Shown piece by piece: positions 50,447-59,061 of a stretch of 64,000 bases of DNA; positions within the stretch are counted from its first letter, which is position 1, and each line of letters opens with the position of its first letter. Under the pieces are notes generated by a model, which worked only from the letters and a program-made list of their open reading frames with translations, was not told the origin of the DNA and did not search any database. A program made the translations under genes and the position numbers. Source of the stretch: Ketobacter sp. MCCC 1A13808 (GTDB taxonomy: Bacteria > Pseudomonadota > Gammaproteobacteria > Pseudomonadales > Ketobacteraceae). The stretch covers positions 62,001 through 126,000 of the forward strand of contig NZ_VRKW01000001.1 in the NCBI RefSeq assembly GCF_009746715.1. The letters are read 5' to 3'.

Positions 50447-51655
50447 TTACTTTAATTCAGAGGAAGATTTTCCCAGCACATGTCGGGCAATAATCAATTG
50501 TTGTATCTGCTGGGTACCTTCAAAAATATCCAGGATTTTAGAATCCCTAGCCAGCTTTTCCAACAGCTCGGCTTCACCATAACCCAATGACCCGCACAGC
50601 TCGACGCATTTCAGTGTGATGCGATTACCGACCCGTCCTGCTTTTGCTTTGCACATGGACGCCTCCTTTGAATTTGGCTGATTATTATCAGCCATCCACG
50701 CTGCTTTTAGTATCAATAGCCGCGACGCTTCCAGCTCGGCTTCCAGGCGATAAATTTCTGCTTGCAGAGCACTACCGTTATAAAGGCTCTTGCCGTAATC
50801 GAATACCACTCCTTCTTTTTCCAGCAGCTCCCGCGTGATCTCCAGAGCCGCGCGTGCCACGCCATAGGCCATCGCGGCAACCGGCGGACGGGTATTATCG
50901 AATGTCTGCATTACGCCGCCAAAAGCTTTCTTGCGCGCCTCCGCGGTATCCGCTATTTCCGCAGAGCCCAGAATATTGTCCTTGGGAATTTTGCAATCGG
51001 TGAATACGATAGCGGCTGTATCAGATACCCGCAAACCCATTTTGTCTTCACAACGCACCACCTCCATTCCCGGTGTGCCTTTTTCTACCACGAAGGATTT
51101 AATGGCGGCTTTACCTTTACCCCTATCCAGAGTCGCCCAAACCACCACTGCATCACCCCGCTGTGCAGCAGTGGCGAAAATTTTTTCACCGTTTAAAATC
51201 CAATTATCACCTTGCAACCGTGCAGTAGTCTGAACTGCGGCCGAATCTGAACCGCAACCAGGTTCAGTAATGGCCATAGCACAATGTAACTGACCAAACT
51301 TTTGCTTCTGTTGGGGCGTGCCAACGGCTTGTATTGCCGCATTCCCTAAACCCAACCCCGGGATGGATAACATCAATCCGACACACCCCCAGGACAACTC
51401 TGCAGTCGCCAATACTTGCATCATATTGGCACCGTTGCTGATCTCACTCACACCAGCAGAGCCTTCCGACGACGTTCGCTGGGAACTCATGCCGACATTT
51501 TTCAGCATCGCCCCGACCGGAATCAACTCCTCTGGAGTATCGCAATGTTCGATTTTATCGTACTTTCGTGCTATCGGTCGGAACACCGCATGAGCCAACT
51601 GGTGGCTCATCTTCTGAGCCATTTGTAATTTCTGTGGTAACTCTAAATTAATCAT
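50447..51655 (-). CDS. Acyl-CoA dehydrogenase, subunit with the catalytic Glu
   Basis: A 402-aa FAD enzyme of the acyl-CoA dehydrogenase family. Flavin and substrate motifs are standard: MAITEPGCGSDSAAVQ, NGEKIFATAAQRGDAVVVWA and MGLRVSDTAAIVFTDCKIP. The catalytic base is in DIFEGTQQIQQL near the C-terminus. Its gene follows another dehydrogenase gene by 26 bases on the same strand, and that partner has lost the Glu. AAGGAG lies 10 bases before the ATG. The substrate is not evident. Confidence 0.92.
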   Translation of the reverse strand: MINLELPQKLQMAQKMSHQLAHAVFRPIARKYDKIEHCDTPEELIPVGAMLKNVGMSSQRTSSEGSAGVSEISNGANMMQVLATAELSWGCVGLMLSIPGLGLGNAAIQAVGTPQQKQKFGQLHCAMAITEPGCGSDSAAVQTTARLQGDNWILNGEKIFATAAQRGDAVVVWATLDRGKGKAAIKSFVVEKGTPGMEVVRCEDKMGLRVSDTAAIVFTDCKIPKDNILGSAEIADTAEARKKAFGGVMQTFDNTRPPVAAMAYGVARAALEITRELLEKEGVVFDYGKSLYNGSALQAEIYRLEAELEASRLLILKAAWMADNNQPNSKEASMCKAKAGRVGNRITLKCVELCGSLGYGEAELLEKLARDSKILDIFEGTQQIQQLIIARHVLGKSSSELK

Positions 51656-51681
51656 GATTTGGAAGCTCCTTCCTGATTCGA

Positions 51682-52797
51682 TTAAACCACTACCACACCT
51701 TGTAACAGTGCATGCGCCCGCAAGTTTCTGTAAAACATCTCTACCGGATGCTCTCGGATGAAGCCGTGACCGCCCAATAACTGAATGCCGTTAGTACCGA
51801 TTTCCATGGATTTTTCGGCACAAAATATACGGCACCAATACGCCTGTTCATGAAACGGTAATCCCTGTTCAGCACGCGACGCTGCCCGATACACCAGCAT
51901 TCTCATGGCTTCCAGCTCGGTCGCCATATCCGCCACCATGAAGGCAACCGATTGGCGATGAGAAACAGGCTCCCCGAAAGCGGTACGTTCATTCACATAG
52001 GGCACAACGTAATCCAGCACGGCCTCGCAGCAGCCAACGGTAACGGCGCTCAGGCCGATTGCTGACAGGTCGGTCAGGCGCCGAATATCGAGTTCGATGC
52101 GCGCATCTACGCCCACTTGCACATCCTTTAACGTAACACGGCTTAAATTTAATGGTCTTAACCCCATGTAGTGTTCGTCCGTCACGCGCAGACCTGCACT
52201 ATCACCATCGACGATAAAGCCTGCGATCCGGTTATTTTCGTCCGCTGCCAGCACCAGAATAAAGCGTGCCTGTGCTGCCAATGCTACCATCGTCTTCTCG
52301 CCGTTCAGACAATACCCTGTCGCGACCTTGAACGCCTTCGTACGTATGTCTGCGGCATCGAAAGTGGCACGCGGCTCCATCAAAGCAATGGTAGCTACTT
52401 GAAAACGTTCGTTTGCCAGCGGAGTCAGGTATTTTTCCTGTTGCCGTTCTGACGCCTGATCCAACAGCACATTGATGAAACTCGAAGGTGTTAACGCCGC
52501 AATCGCCAGTGACATGTCCCCCTTACCCAAATCCTCAGCGTTCAACATATTGGAAACCGGCGAACGTATCATACCCGCTCCCCCCAGTGCTTCCGGTATC
52601 GGCATCAGGCTCAAACCCAGCTCGGCAATGCGATTAAAGAACTCTGCAGGAGGCTGGCCCGCCTCGTCTGAAGCGCGAGCTATGGATTGAATTTCAGCAC
52701 GGGCGAATCGTCGCAAAGATTCCCGTGTCATGCGCTGCTCTGCTGTTAACGTTATATCGAAACATTCATTGAACGATGCGCTTTGATCTGCAGACAT
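51682..52797 (-). CDS. Acyl-CoA dehydrogenase-like subunit without the catalytic Glu
   Basis: A 371-aa homologue of acyl-CoA dehydrogenases with all three domains (VACCEAVLDYV-type helical core and LLGGHGFIREHPVEMFYRN near the end). The usual TEP-x-AGSD flavin loop reads MEPRATFDAADI. The end aligns as RAHALLQGVVVV where active enzymes have an E-G-T, placing Gln at the catalytic position, and the protein stops there. It is probably a structural partner of the enzyme encoded just downstream; split dehydrogenases with one active site are known in actinobacterial steroid degradation. Whether it binds FAD is unclear. Confidence 0.85.
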   Translation of the reverse strand: MSADQSASFNECFDITLTAEQRMTRESLRRFARAEIQSIARASDEAGQPPAEFFNRIAELGLSLMPIPEALGGAGMIRSPVSNMLNAEDLGKGDMSLAIAALTPSSFINVLLDQASERQQEKYLTPLANERFQVATIALMEPRATFDAADIRTKAFKVATGYCLNGEKTMVALAAQARFILVLAADENNRIAGFIVDGDSAGLRVTDEHYMGLRPLNLSRVTLKDVQVGVDARIELDIRRLTDLSAIGLSAVTVGCCEAVLDYVVPYVNERTAFGEPVSHRQSVAFMVADMATELEAMRMLVYRAASRAEQGLPFHEQAYWCRIFCAEKSMEIGTNGIQLLGGHGFIREHPVEMFYRNLRAHALLQGVVVV

Positions 52798-52968
52798 TCG
52801 TTACTGCCCCTTTTCTATATAGATGGGTGTCGCGTTTAATGAGATAGGAATAATAAACAGCGCTCTAAATGCTAGGCGAGTGGCGTGGTTAGCAACAATG
52901 ATCAAAAGTGACAAATACAAGTCAATCGTGATGCTCAGGGCCGGGCCAGGATCGACATCGGAGCCAGC

Positions 52969-53661
52969 CTAATATTGCAGGCTAAGGTCGTTTAGCAATG
53001 CATCCCAACGACGCCATTGCGGCATCGCCATTGTCATTAACCGATAGAACCGGGTGCTGTGATTGAATTCTTTGAGATGACATAGTTCATGTACAACCAC
53101 GACATCAATGCATTCCAACGGGTACTTCACCAAATTGGTATTAAGTAGGATACGGCCGTTGCTGCGACAGGTTCCCCAGCGCCGCTTCATCAGCCTTGGC
53201 TCTATCGTGGACGCAGACAACGCAAATGACTGCATTTGCTGGCGCCAGTGGTCATGCCGTTCGTGATAGATGGCGCTGGCCTGCGTTCGATACCAGGCTT
53301 TTAATTTTCGTTCTACTGTTGCAACAGAGTCACCGGCGGCAGCGCCGGGCACCACATATTCCACTGCGGGGGCCGTATCATAGCCGATTACCTGCTTTTC
53401 TCCCAGGAAGTAAAACTGATTCCCCCACTGAAGTTGTGGTTCATAGGGTTTCGGACGGCGCTCTAACTCTGCGAGTTGTTTCTCAATCCAAACGCGCTTG
53501 GAATAGACGAAGCTCATTGCTTCCTTGCGCGACACGAAATAAGGCACCCGCACTTCGATACCATGCTCAGCACTGACATAAATACCGATACTTTTCCGTT
53601 TGCCATAGGTGAGTTGAAATTCCGTGTCATTCCCACTGGCTAAATCACTTTGATGCGCCAA
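52969..53661 (-). CDS. YgjP-type metallopeptidase (M48-like, DUF45)
   Basis: A 230-aa zinc-metallopeptidase-like protein of the YgjP family. The zinc motif is HELCHLKEFNHSTRFY, an HExxH helix with a downstream ligand. RMKRRWGTCRSNGRILLN-type block (RLMKRRWGTCRS and LNTNLVKYPLECIDVVV) is the DUF45 hallmark. The start is TTG with GGGTGA upstream; no ATG is available in the frame. The natural substrate is unknown. Confidence 0.87.
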   Translation of the reverse strand: MAHQSDLASGNDTEFQLTYGKRKSIGIYVSAEHGIEVRVPYFVSRKEAMSFVYSKRVWIEKQLAELERRPKPYEPQLQWGNQFYFLGEKQVIGYDTAPAVEYVVPGAAAGDSVATVERKLKAWYRTQASAIYHERHDHWRQQMQSFALSASTIEPRLMKRRWGTCRSNGRILLNTNLVKYPLECIDVVVVHELCHLKEFNHSTRFYRLMTMAMPQWRRWDALLNDLSLQY

Positions 53662-53849
53662 CTTATTGTCACCCTGAGTAAGAAAATTAATTTGAAATGT
53701 AAGCCATTGAAGAGGCTGATGTTATGCATTCATCCTGGTTACATATCTTTACATTTTGAATTTTCGACTAGTCTGAAAGTAATACCGGGCCGCTTTACGG
53801 GCAGTCCGGCGGTCAATCTCCCGAATTATATATTGCTGGTCGCTGCTAC

Positions 53850-54809
53850 ATGGATACACATACCCTGACGAAGTTCTTGCGCATAGTAAGCTGCTCATTG
53901 CTTTCAATCTGCACATTACCTGCGTGGGCATTTGGCCCAGACACAGCGCCTGCTGAAGTAAAATTTAACACTAGTTATGGCAATACCCAAGGCACTCTTA
54001 ACTGGCAGATTGCAGGCGGCAACGGAGGCCCGAACATACTGTCTGAATTGACCTACCGGAATGTACAATTCAAACAATTCCAGATGTCGGGTAGCACCCT
54101 ATTCAAACGCGGGCCACTGACCAACGCCGAGTTGTTTGTGGATTATAAAACCGGAATTGCGAGCGACGGTAGTGTGCAGGATTCTGACTACCAGACCGAT
54201 AACCGAGGCCAGGAGTACAGTCGCAGTCACTCTTCAGCAAACGGCTCTCGGATGCAGGATATTACCCTGGGAGCCGCTTACCACTTTCAGATCAATACCT
54301 ATCAATCATTGATACCGATGCTGGCTTACACCCGCAAGACTCAAAAAATGCTAATGACCGAAGGACTTCAGGTCGTGGACATATACAACCCCTATAATCT
54401 GGGGCCCTTCCGTAACACGCTGAACAGCTCCTATATCACAAGCTGGGATTCCATAGTTATGGGAATGGGCTGGAAAATGGAAACCCAAAACCATGAATTA
54501 CTGCTGAACGCAAAATTTCATTTACTGGATTATCATGCTGAAGCGGACTGGAACCTGCGCAGTGATTTCGCCCATCCTAAGAGTTTCGAGCACTGGGCCG
54601 GTGGCAACGGATTTGGGCTGCAACTTTCTTACGCATACCGCTTTTCAGAATTATTCAGCTTGTGGCTTAACTGGTATCGAGAAGATTGGCGCACCAATCC
54701 GGGTACCGACGTTGTCTATCTGGCGGATGGGTCACGTGGTACAACTACGTTAAATGAGGTAACCTGGGAAGCGACTGGATTTGCAACAGGGCTGCTTTTT
54801 CGCTTCTAA
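53850..54809 (+). CDS. Outer-membrane beta-barrel protein (omptin/Pom-like)
   Basis: A 319-aa exported protein. A signal peptide covers about residues 1-28 (IVSCSLLSICTLPAWA). The rest is rich in alternating strands and aromatic residues and ends GLLFRF, a C-terminal Phe typical of BAM substrates. The N-terminal SELTYRNVQFKQFQMSG and VQDSDYQTDNRGQEYSRSHS blocks resemble omptin-fold and Protochlamydia outer-membrane-protein-type barrels. Protease activity cannot be claimed because no catalytic set was identified. The DUF454 gene begins 5 bases after the stop. Confidence 0.75.
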   Translation: MDTHTLTKFLRIVSCSLLSICTLPAWAFGPDTAPAEVKFNTSYGNTQGTLNWQIAGGNGGPNILSELTYRNVQFKQFQMSGSTLFKRGPLTNAELFVDYKTGIASDGSVQDSDYQTDNRGQEYSRSHSSANGSRMQDITLGAAYHFQINTYQSLIPMLAYTRKTQKMLMTEGLQVVDIYNPYNLGPFRNTLNSSYITSWDSIVMGMGWKMETQNHELLLNAKFHLLDYHAEADWNLRSDFAHPKSFEHWAGGNGFGLQLSYAYRFSELFSLWLNWYREDWRTNPGTDVVYLADGSRGTTTLNEVTWEATGFATGLLFRF

Positions 54810-54814
54810 ACTCA

Positions 54815-55222
54815 ATGGACCCACAAAATCTTCATAACCCGGTGATTCGATACGTTCTGATTGCCATAGGCTGGCTGGCTGTGGTTTTGGGCGTGATCGG
54901 CATCTTCCTGCCTCTGATACCCACCACCCCGTTTCTGTTACTGGCGGCCAGCTGCTTTGCGAAAAGCTCTACCCGCTTTCATGATTGGCTGCTGAATCAA
55001 CCCCACCTCGGCCCCTATATTCAAATGTATCTCAATGGCAAGGGGATTCCGACGCGAGCGAAGATTAGCATACTGGTAGTAATGTGGTTATCTATGACCG
55101 TGTCAGCCCTGCTTTTCGGCAAGTATCTGGCGGTGAGGATAATCATGTTTATCATTGCCTGCGGGGTAACCATTTATATCGTGAGGCTGCCCACTCTCAC
55201 CCTTGTTGAAAAAACCGACTAG
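54815..55222 (+). CDS. DUF454 (YbaN) inner-membrane protein
   Basis: A 135-aa protein with about four membrane helices. It matches YbaN/DUF454: GWLAVVLGVIGIFLPLIPTTPFLLLAASCFAKSS (split at residues 18-51) and LGPYIQMYLNGKGIP. The family is widespread and without established function. It lies 5 bases after the outer-membrane barrel gene, so the two are co-transcribed, and it converges on bolA. Confidence 0.88.
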   Translation: MDPQNLHNPVIRYVLIAIGWLAVVLGVIGIFLPLIPTTPFLLLAASCFAKSSTRFHDWLLNQPHLGPYIQMYLNGKGIPTRAKISILVVMWLSMTVSALLFGKYLAVRIIMFIIACGVTIYIVRLPTLTLVEKTD

Positions 55223-55234
55223 ATTCAGCGCATG

Positions 55235-55570
55235 CTAAAGTCGATCGGCTTTGCTACCGCCCAGACACTGCGGCGATGCAGGTGCACTCGCGTTCGCTTG
55301 GTTCCATTCGGCAGGCGTGTACGTATGTAAAGCAAGAGCGTGCACAGGCCCGGCCAAATCATCTGCCAGAATTTTGTATACAATCTGATGACGAGCGACT
55401 GAACGCTTCCCTTCAAATGCATCGGTAACCACCACTAATTTAAAGTGGGTTTCCGAATTGGGCGGTACGCTGTGCATATGACTTTCGTTAATCACCTCAA
55501 GATGTGAAAGCACAAGCTGGGCATTCATTTTAGTTTCAATCGAAGTCTGAACCGGATGGCTGACGGACAT
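55235..55570 (-). CDS. bolA: BolA family protein
   Basis: A 111-aa BolA-like protein; the family works with monothiol glutaredoxins in iron-sulfur trafficking, and E. coli BolA also affects cell shape. Core blocks: VINESHMHSVPPNSETHFKLVVV and FEGKRSVARHQIVYKIL. LAGPVHALALHTYTPAEW is the usual C-terminal part. The ATG at 55570 is preferred to an in-frame start at 55609, which would add 13 unconserved residues. It lies downstream of the GGDEF-EAL gene. Confidence 0.92.
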   Translation of the reverse strand: MSVSHPVQTSIETKMNAQLVLSHLEVINESHMHSVPPNSETHFKLVVVTDAFEGKRSVARHQIVYKILADDLAGPVHALALHTYTPAEWNQANASAPASPQCLGGSKADRL

Positions 55571-55617
55571 AATTCTTTTCCTGTTCTCTATAACCCATAA
55601 ATATACCACTATACAGT

Positions 55618-58221
55618 TTAATGCTGAACCTGCTTCTTATTTCGGTACCGAGGCAAACGAAAATCAGCTGCTTTCACCGGCGCTGCCAGATAATGGCCCT
55701 GAGCAAAGCAACAGCCTAACTTCTCAAGTTTGGTGAATGCAGTTTCATCTTCGATCCCATGCACTACCAATTTAATATCCTGTGCCCGACACAAGGTCAC
55801 TATTTCAGTCAAGGATTCCCGGTCATAGTGGCTATCCAGATTGCCGATCAACCGTTGATCCAGCTTAACCTCGGTAACCGGCAAATTGCTCATATACGAG
55901 GGCTTACCGTAGGACACTCCAAACTCATCAATGGTTAGCCCAATACCCGTGGCGCGGATACGGTTTAGCACTTCCCGGGTGATATTGGGATCTTCAATGA
56001 TAGCCGCTTCCTTGATCTCAAAAGAAAGCACCTGCGCTGGAATGTGATTCTTTTGCAGTAGGAAACCCACCTCTTCAATAAAGCCGGACTCCCGCAAACA
56101 CTTGGGCGACAAACTAATAGATAATTTAAGCGGGGTTTGGTGGGGATCAACCGCGACCAAATAATGGTGAATGGCTTTATCGATCATTTTCAACGTCAGT
56201 TCGGAAACAAAGCCTCCCACCTCTGCCAGATAAAAAATCTCGCTGGGGTTCACACTGTGTTCCAGGGCGCTGTTCCAGCGAACGAGCACCTCTATACCGC
56301 ACACTTTATTACTGCGCAAATCGTAAATAGCCTGGAAGTACAATGCAAGTTGATCATCCTGAATACTGGCACGCAGTTCGTTGATCAGGCTGATATTACG
56401 CGGGTTATATTGATTTACCGTTTCCAGGTGATAACCTTTACTCAGGTTTTTGGTTTTATCGGCAGAAAGTGCCGTCAGGCTTTGCTCCAAAAGGCCGTTA
56501 AATTGAGTCACTACTTCGCTTAATTTTGAGACTCCGAACGAAACGCCCGGCTGCAATGCGACACCCTGATAGAAGAATGGTCGCTGCATAGCGGACTCGA
56601 CCTCCTCTACTGCGATATTAACCGCACAGTCATCCATTGACTGCAATAAAAACGCGTATTCGCCGTTACCCATTACCGCCATAGGGGCATATTGATCCTT
56701 AAACTCCGATAGCGGAACGACCCCGGCAATGCTGCGCAAAATAATGCTTAAACGCTTGGTTGCACGAGTAAGCAGTTCATTTTTTGCCGCGTGTCCCAGA
56801 TGGTTTTCTACCTGGATAAGGTGATGCAGTTCCACTAAAACCAGAGTAACGGACTCTTCGTCCGAGGCCCGTGATGCAATCATTTTCTGAGCCACACCCG
56901 CTAATACATCCAGTTCCGGAAAATGGTGCAACGTATCCCGCAATACTTTTTTCTGTAATTGCTCTTCTGCATACTTGAGTTCCAGCATCGTGTCATTTTG
57001 CAAACTGACATCCTTCCTTTTCTCAAATCGCTCACGCTGGATCCGGGCAGCTATACCTAAGGACAGGGTGATGCCTAAAAAGCAAAGTGCAACTTCCTTG
57101 AATCGAATAGTGAAGCCATTCACTGGAATTATACCGATCTCGCTTAACTGGAAAATAACATAGCCAAGCATGAATACAGACCACCCAGCCAGGAAGTAAC
57201 GTGTCGCGCGTTGCGACACATTCAGACACGCAACAATGGCCGGCACAAAGAACAACGCGCTACACGCAATAAACAACAATACAAACAAAGGCTGATTCAA
57301 CACACCGACCGCGACAAAAAGCGCCAATAATAAAGCACCTAATGCTGCACCTAACAGCATTCTATCCATCAAGGGGTAATCAATTTTGGTACCGAGATAA
57401 CTGCGCGTAAACGCTACCGCACAAACCAGGGCCAGACACTGAATATAAGCGCTGAAATTGAAGGTCTGCATAAACGCAAATTCAAAACTATAGCGACTGA
57501 AAAAGCCTTCACCGGAAGCGGCCACCAATGTGCTGCTAACTAAAAATGCCGCCAAATAAAAATAAGTACCTTCAGATAGGGAAACACTAAGGAACAGGTT
57601 ATAGAGTATGAGCGCAAGTAAACCGCCAAAAAACAACCCCCAGGCGGGCAGCGTTTTACGCTTATATAACTGGTAGGCTTCAGCATTCCACAAGGTCACC
57701 GGCAGGTTGAATGCGCCAATCACCTTTGTTTTAAAATACACTTCAGTGGCTTTGTCAGGATCGATGGGGACCGAGTATTCCAAATGGCGCCCGTCGCCGG
57801 CGATGATGCGTTGAAAACCCGACTCATCCTTAAAATACAGCTCCGACCCCCTCAGTTCGGTCGATTCAACCACCAACTTCCATTTTTGGGCAAGGAGCGC
57901 AACTGCGGCACTTTCGCGTAACCTGACTCGCATCCAGAAAGTATGCTCTCCTAGCGGGAGGAGGTGCCTGTACTCATCCGCCGGACGAAAGGAATCATCA
58001 GCCTGTGTGGTTATTTCCTCAAGAGTAAGAGCATCACTCTCGTCCAGAAACAGCTCGATATGGCTGGAAAGATCCAATTTAACTAAATTCACATTATTGA
58101 TCAGAATAGACAGCTGGGCGTCGGATGCGAAAGCACTGACATTCAACATTAAGCCAAGGCAAAGCACCACTCGGAACCGAAGTGGCTGCATATTGTGCAG
58201 TAAAAAAAAGAAGCGCTTCAT
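55618..58221 (-). CDS. 7TMR-DISM receptor with degenerate GGDEF and EAL domains
   Basis: An 867-aa membrane receptor. After a signal segment (about residues 15-32) comes a periplasmic 7TMR-DISM extracellular domain (about 35-185), seven membrane helices (about 190-395), a short coiled coil, then GGDEF-like and EAL-like domains. The GGDEF loop reads GNGEY. In the EAL part the motif is EVL, the Asn of the NLS block is Ser (SISLSP), DDFG is DEFG and the Glu of AEGVE is His (VHGIE). Several metal or catalytic positions are therefore lost, so it is probably a c-di-GMP sensor or scaffold and not a cyclase or phosphodiesterase. Confidence 0.88.
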   Translation of the reverse strand: MKRFFFLLHNMQPLRFRVVLCLGLMLNVSAFASDAQLSILINNVNLVKLDLSSHIELFLDESDALTLEEITTQADDSFRPADEYRHLLPLGEHTFWMRVRLRESAAVALLAQKWKLVVESTELRGSELYFKDESGFQRIIAGDGRHLEYSVPIDPDKATEVYFKTKVIGAFNLPVTLWNAEAYQLYKRKTLPAWGLFFGGLLALILYNLFLSVSLSEGTYFYLAAFLVSSTLVAASGEGFFSRYSFEFAFMQTFNFSAYIQCLALVCAVAFTRSYLGTKIDYPLMDRMLLGAALGALLLALFVAVGVLNQPLFVLLFIACSALFFVPAIVACLNVSQRATRYFLAGWSVFMLGYVIFQLSEIGIIPVNGFTIRFKEVALCFLGITLSLGIAARIQRERFEKRKDVSLQNDTMLELKYAEEQLQKKVLRDTLHHFPELDVLAGVAQKMIASRASDEESVTLVLVELHHLIQVENHLGHAAKNELLTRATKRLSIILRSIAGVVPLSEFKDQYAPMAVMGNGEYAFLLQSMDDCAVNIAVEEVESAMQRPFFYQGVALQPGVSFGVSKLSEVVTQFNGLLEQSLTALSADKTKNLSKGYHLETVNQYNPRNISLINELRASIQDDQLALYFQAIYDLRSNKVCGIEVLVRWNSALEHSVNPSEIFYLAEVGGFVSELTLKMIDKAIHHYLVAVDPHQTPLKLSISLSPKCLRESGFIEEVGFLLQKNHIPAQVLSFEIKEAAIIEDPNITREVLNRIRATGIGLTIDEFGVSYGKPSYMSNLPVTEVKLDQRLIGNLDSHYDRESLTEIVTLCRAQDIKLVVHGIEDETAFTKLEKLGCCFAQGHYLAAPVKAADFRLPRYRNKKQVQH

Positions 58222-58591
58222 AAACCGGGCGGCTTAATCGGGCGTTCGGGACAATATTGAAGTGGCTATCCAGAAATTCGGACGGTCGAAAGGGGCTTTC
58301 AACTTGTTGTTCATTGCGAACCTCAGTAAATCTGGCCGCCCGCTCCCTGGGTTATGATTGGTTTCTGGTGAACCTAACTAAGTCCTTGTTAAAACTGAAA
58401 ATAGACCCGACACAGCGATTTGTCTAACAATTTCCTGCATTTAATTCAACAACTTAGCAAAATTGATTGATTACTGATCAGGCCGGAGTGATCTTGAGCG
58501 CATTAACGTTTCCCTAAAGCACTCCCCAAATTGGCCGATATTATAAATATAAGGTAATTTACTGAGTATAAACGTCAAAAAAGAGTCAGCC
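58222..58591. other. Divergent gap between the receptor gene and the Arg-rich gene
   Basis: About 370 bases. It contains a possible 26-codon leader frame on the minus strand (listed separately). The AT-rich part near 58540-58560 (TATTATAAATATAAGG) probably carries the promoter of the plus-strand gene, but I could not assign hexamers. Confidence 0.35.
58234..58314 (-). CDS. Possible 26-aa leader peptide of the receptor gene
   Basis: A minus-strand frame of 26 codons with an ATG preceded by GAGG at 6 bases, ending in TAA 12 bases before the receptor's ATG. The peptide has no known family. The good ribosome site and the position suggest a translated leader or coupling frame, but chance is quite possible. 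Confidence 0.3.
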   Translation of the reverse strand: MNNKLKAPFDRPNFWIATSILSRTPD

Positions 58592-58903
58592 ATGTTGTTA
58601 ATGCCGATGATACATAACCGTCAAATTGAGCGATTAAAATCAAATCGCTCGATTCGGGTGTATTCCTCTGAAGCGACCAAACAGTCCGACCCCCAACAGC
58701 TCCCTAAATTTTCTGAACGCCGCGCCCGCAGTAAGGACCGGCGAAAAAATTCTGTTCCGGTGAGCCTGGACCGACGGCGGGGAGATCGGCGCAACGCCCA
58801 TCAAGCACTGCGCCCTGAATTGAAGACGCTACTTCAAAACGCCGGTAGCAATAATCCGGCAACGGTACGCCGAGAAGGGGTCTATATTAACGAAGACGTT
58901 TAG
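58592..58903 (+). CDS. Small Arg-rich protein of unknown function
   Basis: A 103-aa, very basic, probably disordered protein with repeated arginine pairs: SERRARSKDRRKNSVPVSLD followed by RRRGDRRNA. I recall similar ERR/DRR-rich small proteins in marine gammaproteobacteria but know of no function. An ATG at 58601 is an alternative start. No signal peptide. It stands alone between the receptor gene and mdh. A nucleic-acid or membrane-surface contact is plausible from the charge, but this is a guess. Confidence 0.65.
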   Translation: MLLMPMIHNRQIERLKSNRSIRVYSSEATKQSDPQQLPKFSERRARSKDRRKNSVPVSLDRRRGDRRNAHQALRPELKTLLQNAGSNNPATVRREGVYINEDV

Positions 58904-58992
58904 CCTTCTCTGGCTAACTTCCACTCTCCCGCCCCCAATCAGTCCCAAAATGGTTCGGAAATGAACCAGATTGTCTGCCGCCCTCAAATAAA

Positions 58993-59022
58993 TTGGTATT
59001 TAGTTCTTCAGATGAATAGAAT
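58993..59022 (+). promoter_or_regulatory. Sigma-70 promoter of mdh
   Basis: TTGGTA (58993-58998), an 18-base spacer and TAGAAT (59017-59022), about 40 bases before the mdh ATG. The -10 matches at five of six positions. Confidence 0.4.
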
Positions 59023-59061
59023 TGTGCCGTCTTAAAACAGGATGACAGGAGATCAAAACCA

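Noticed and set aside
58462-58478. TTGATTACTGATCAG as a second FNR-like box
   Set aside because: The half-sites are separated by 5 bases and the second is imperfect, so it does not fit the consensus.
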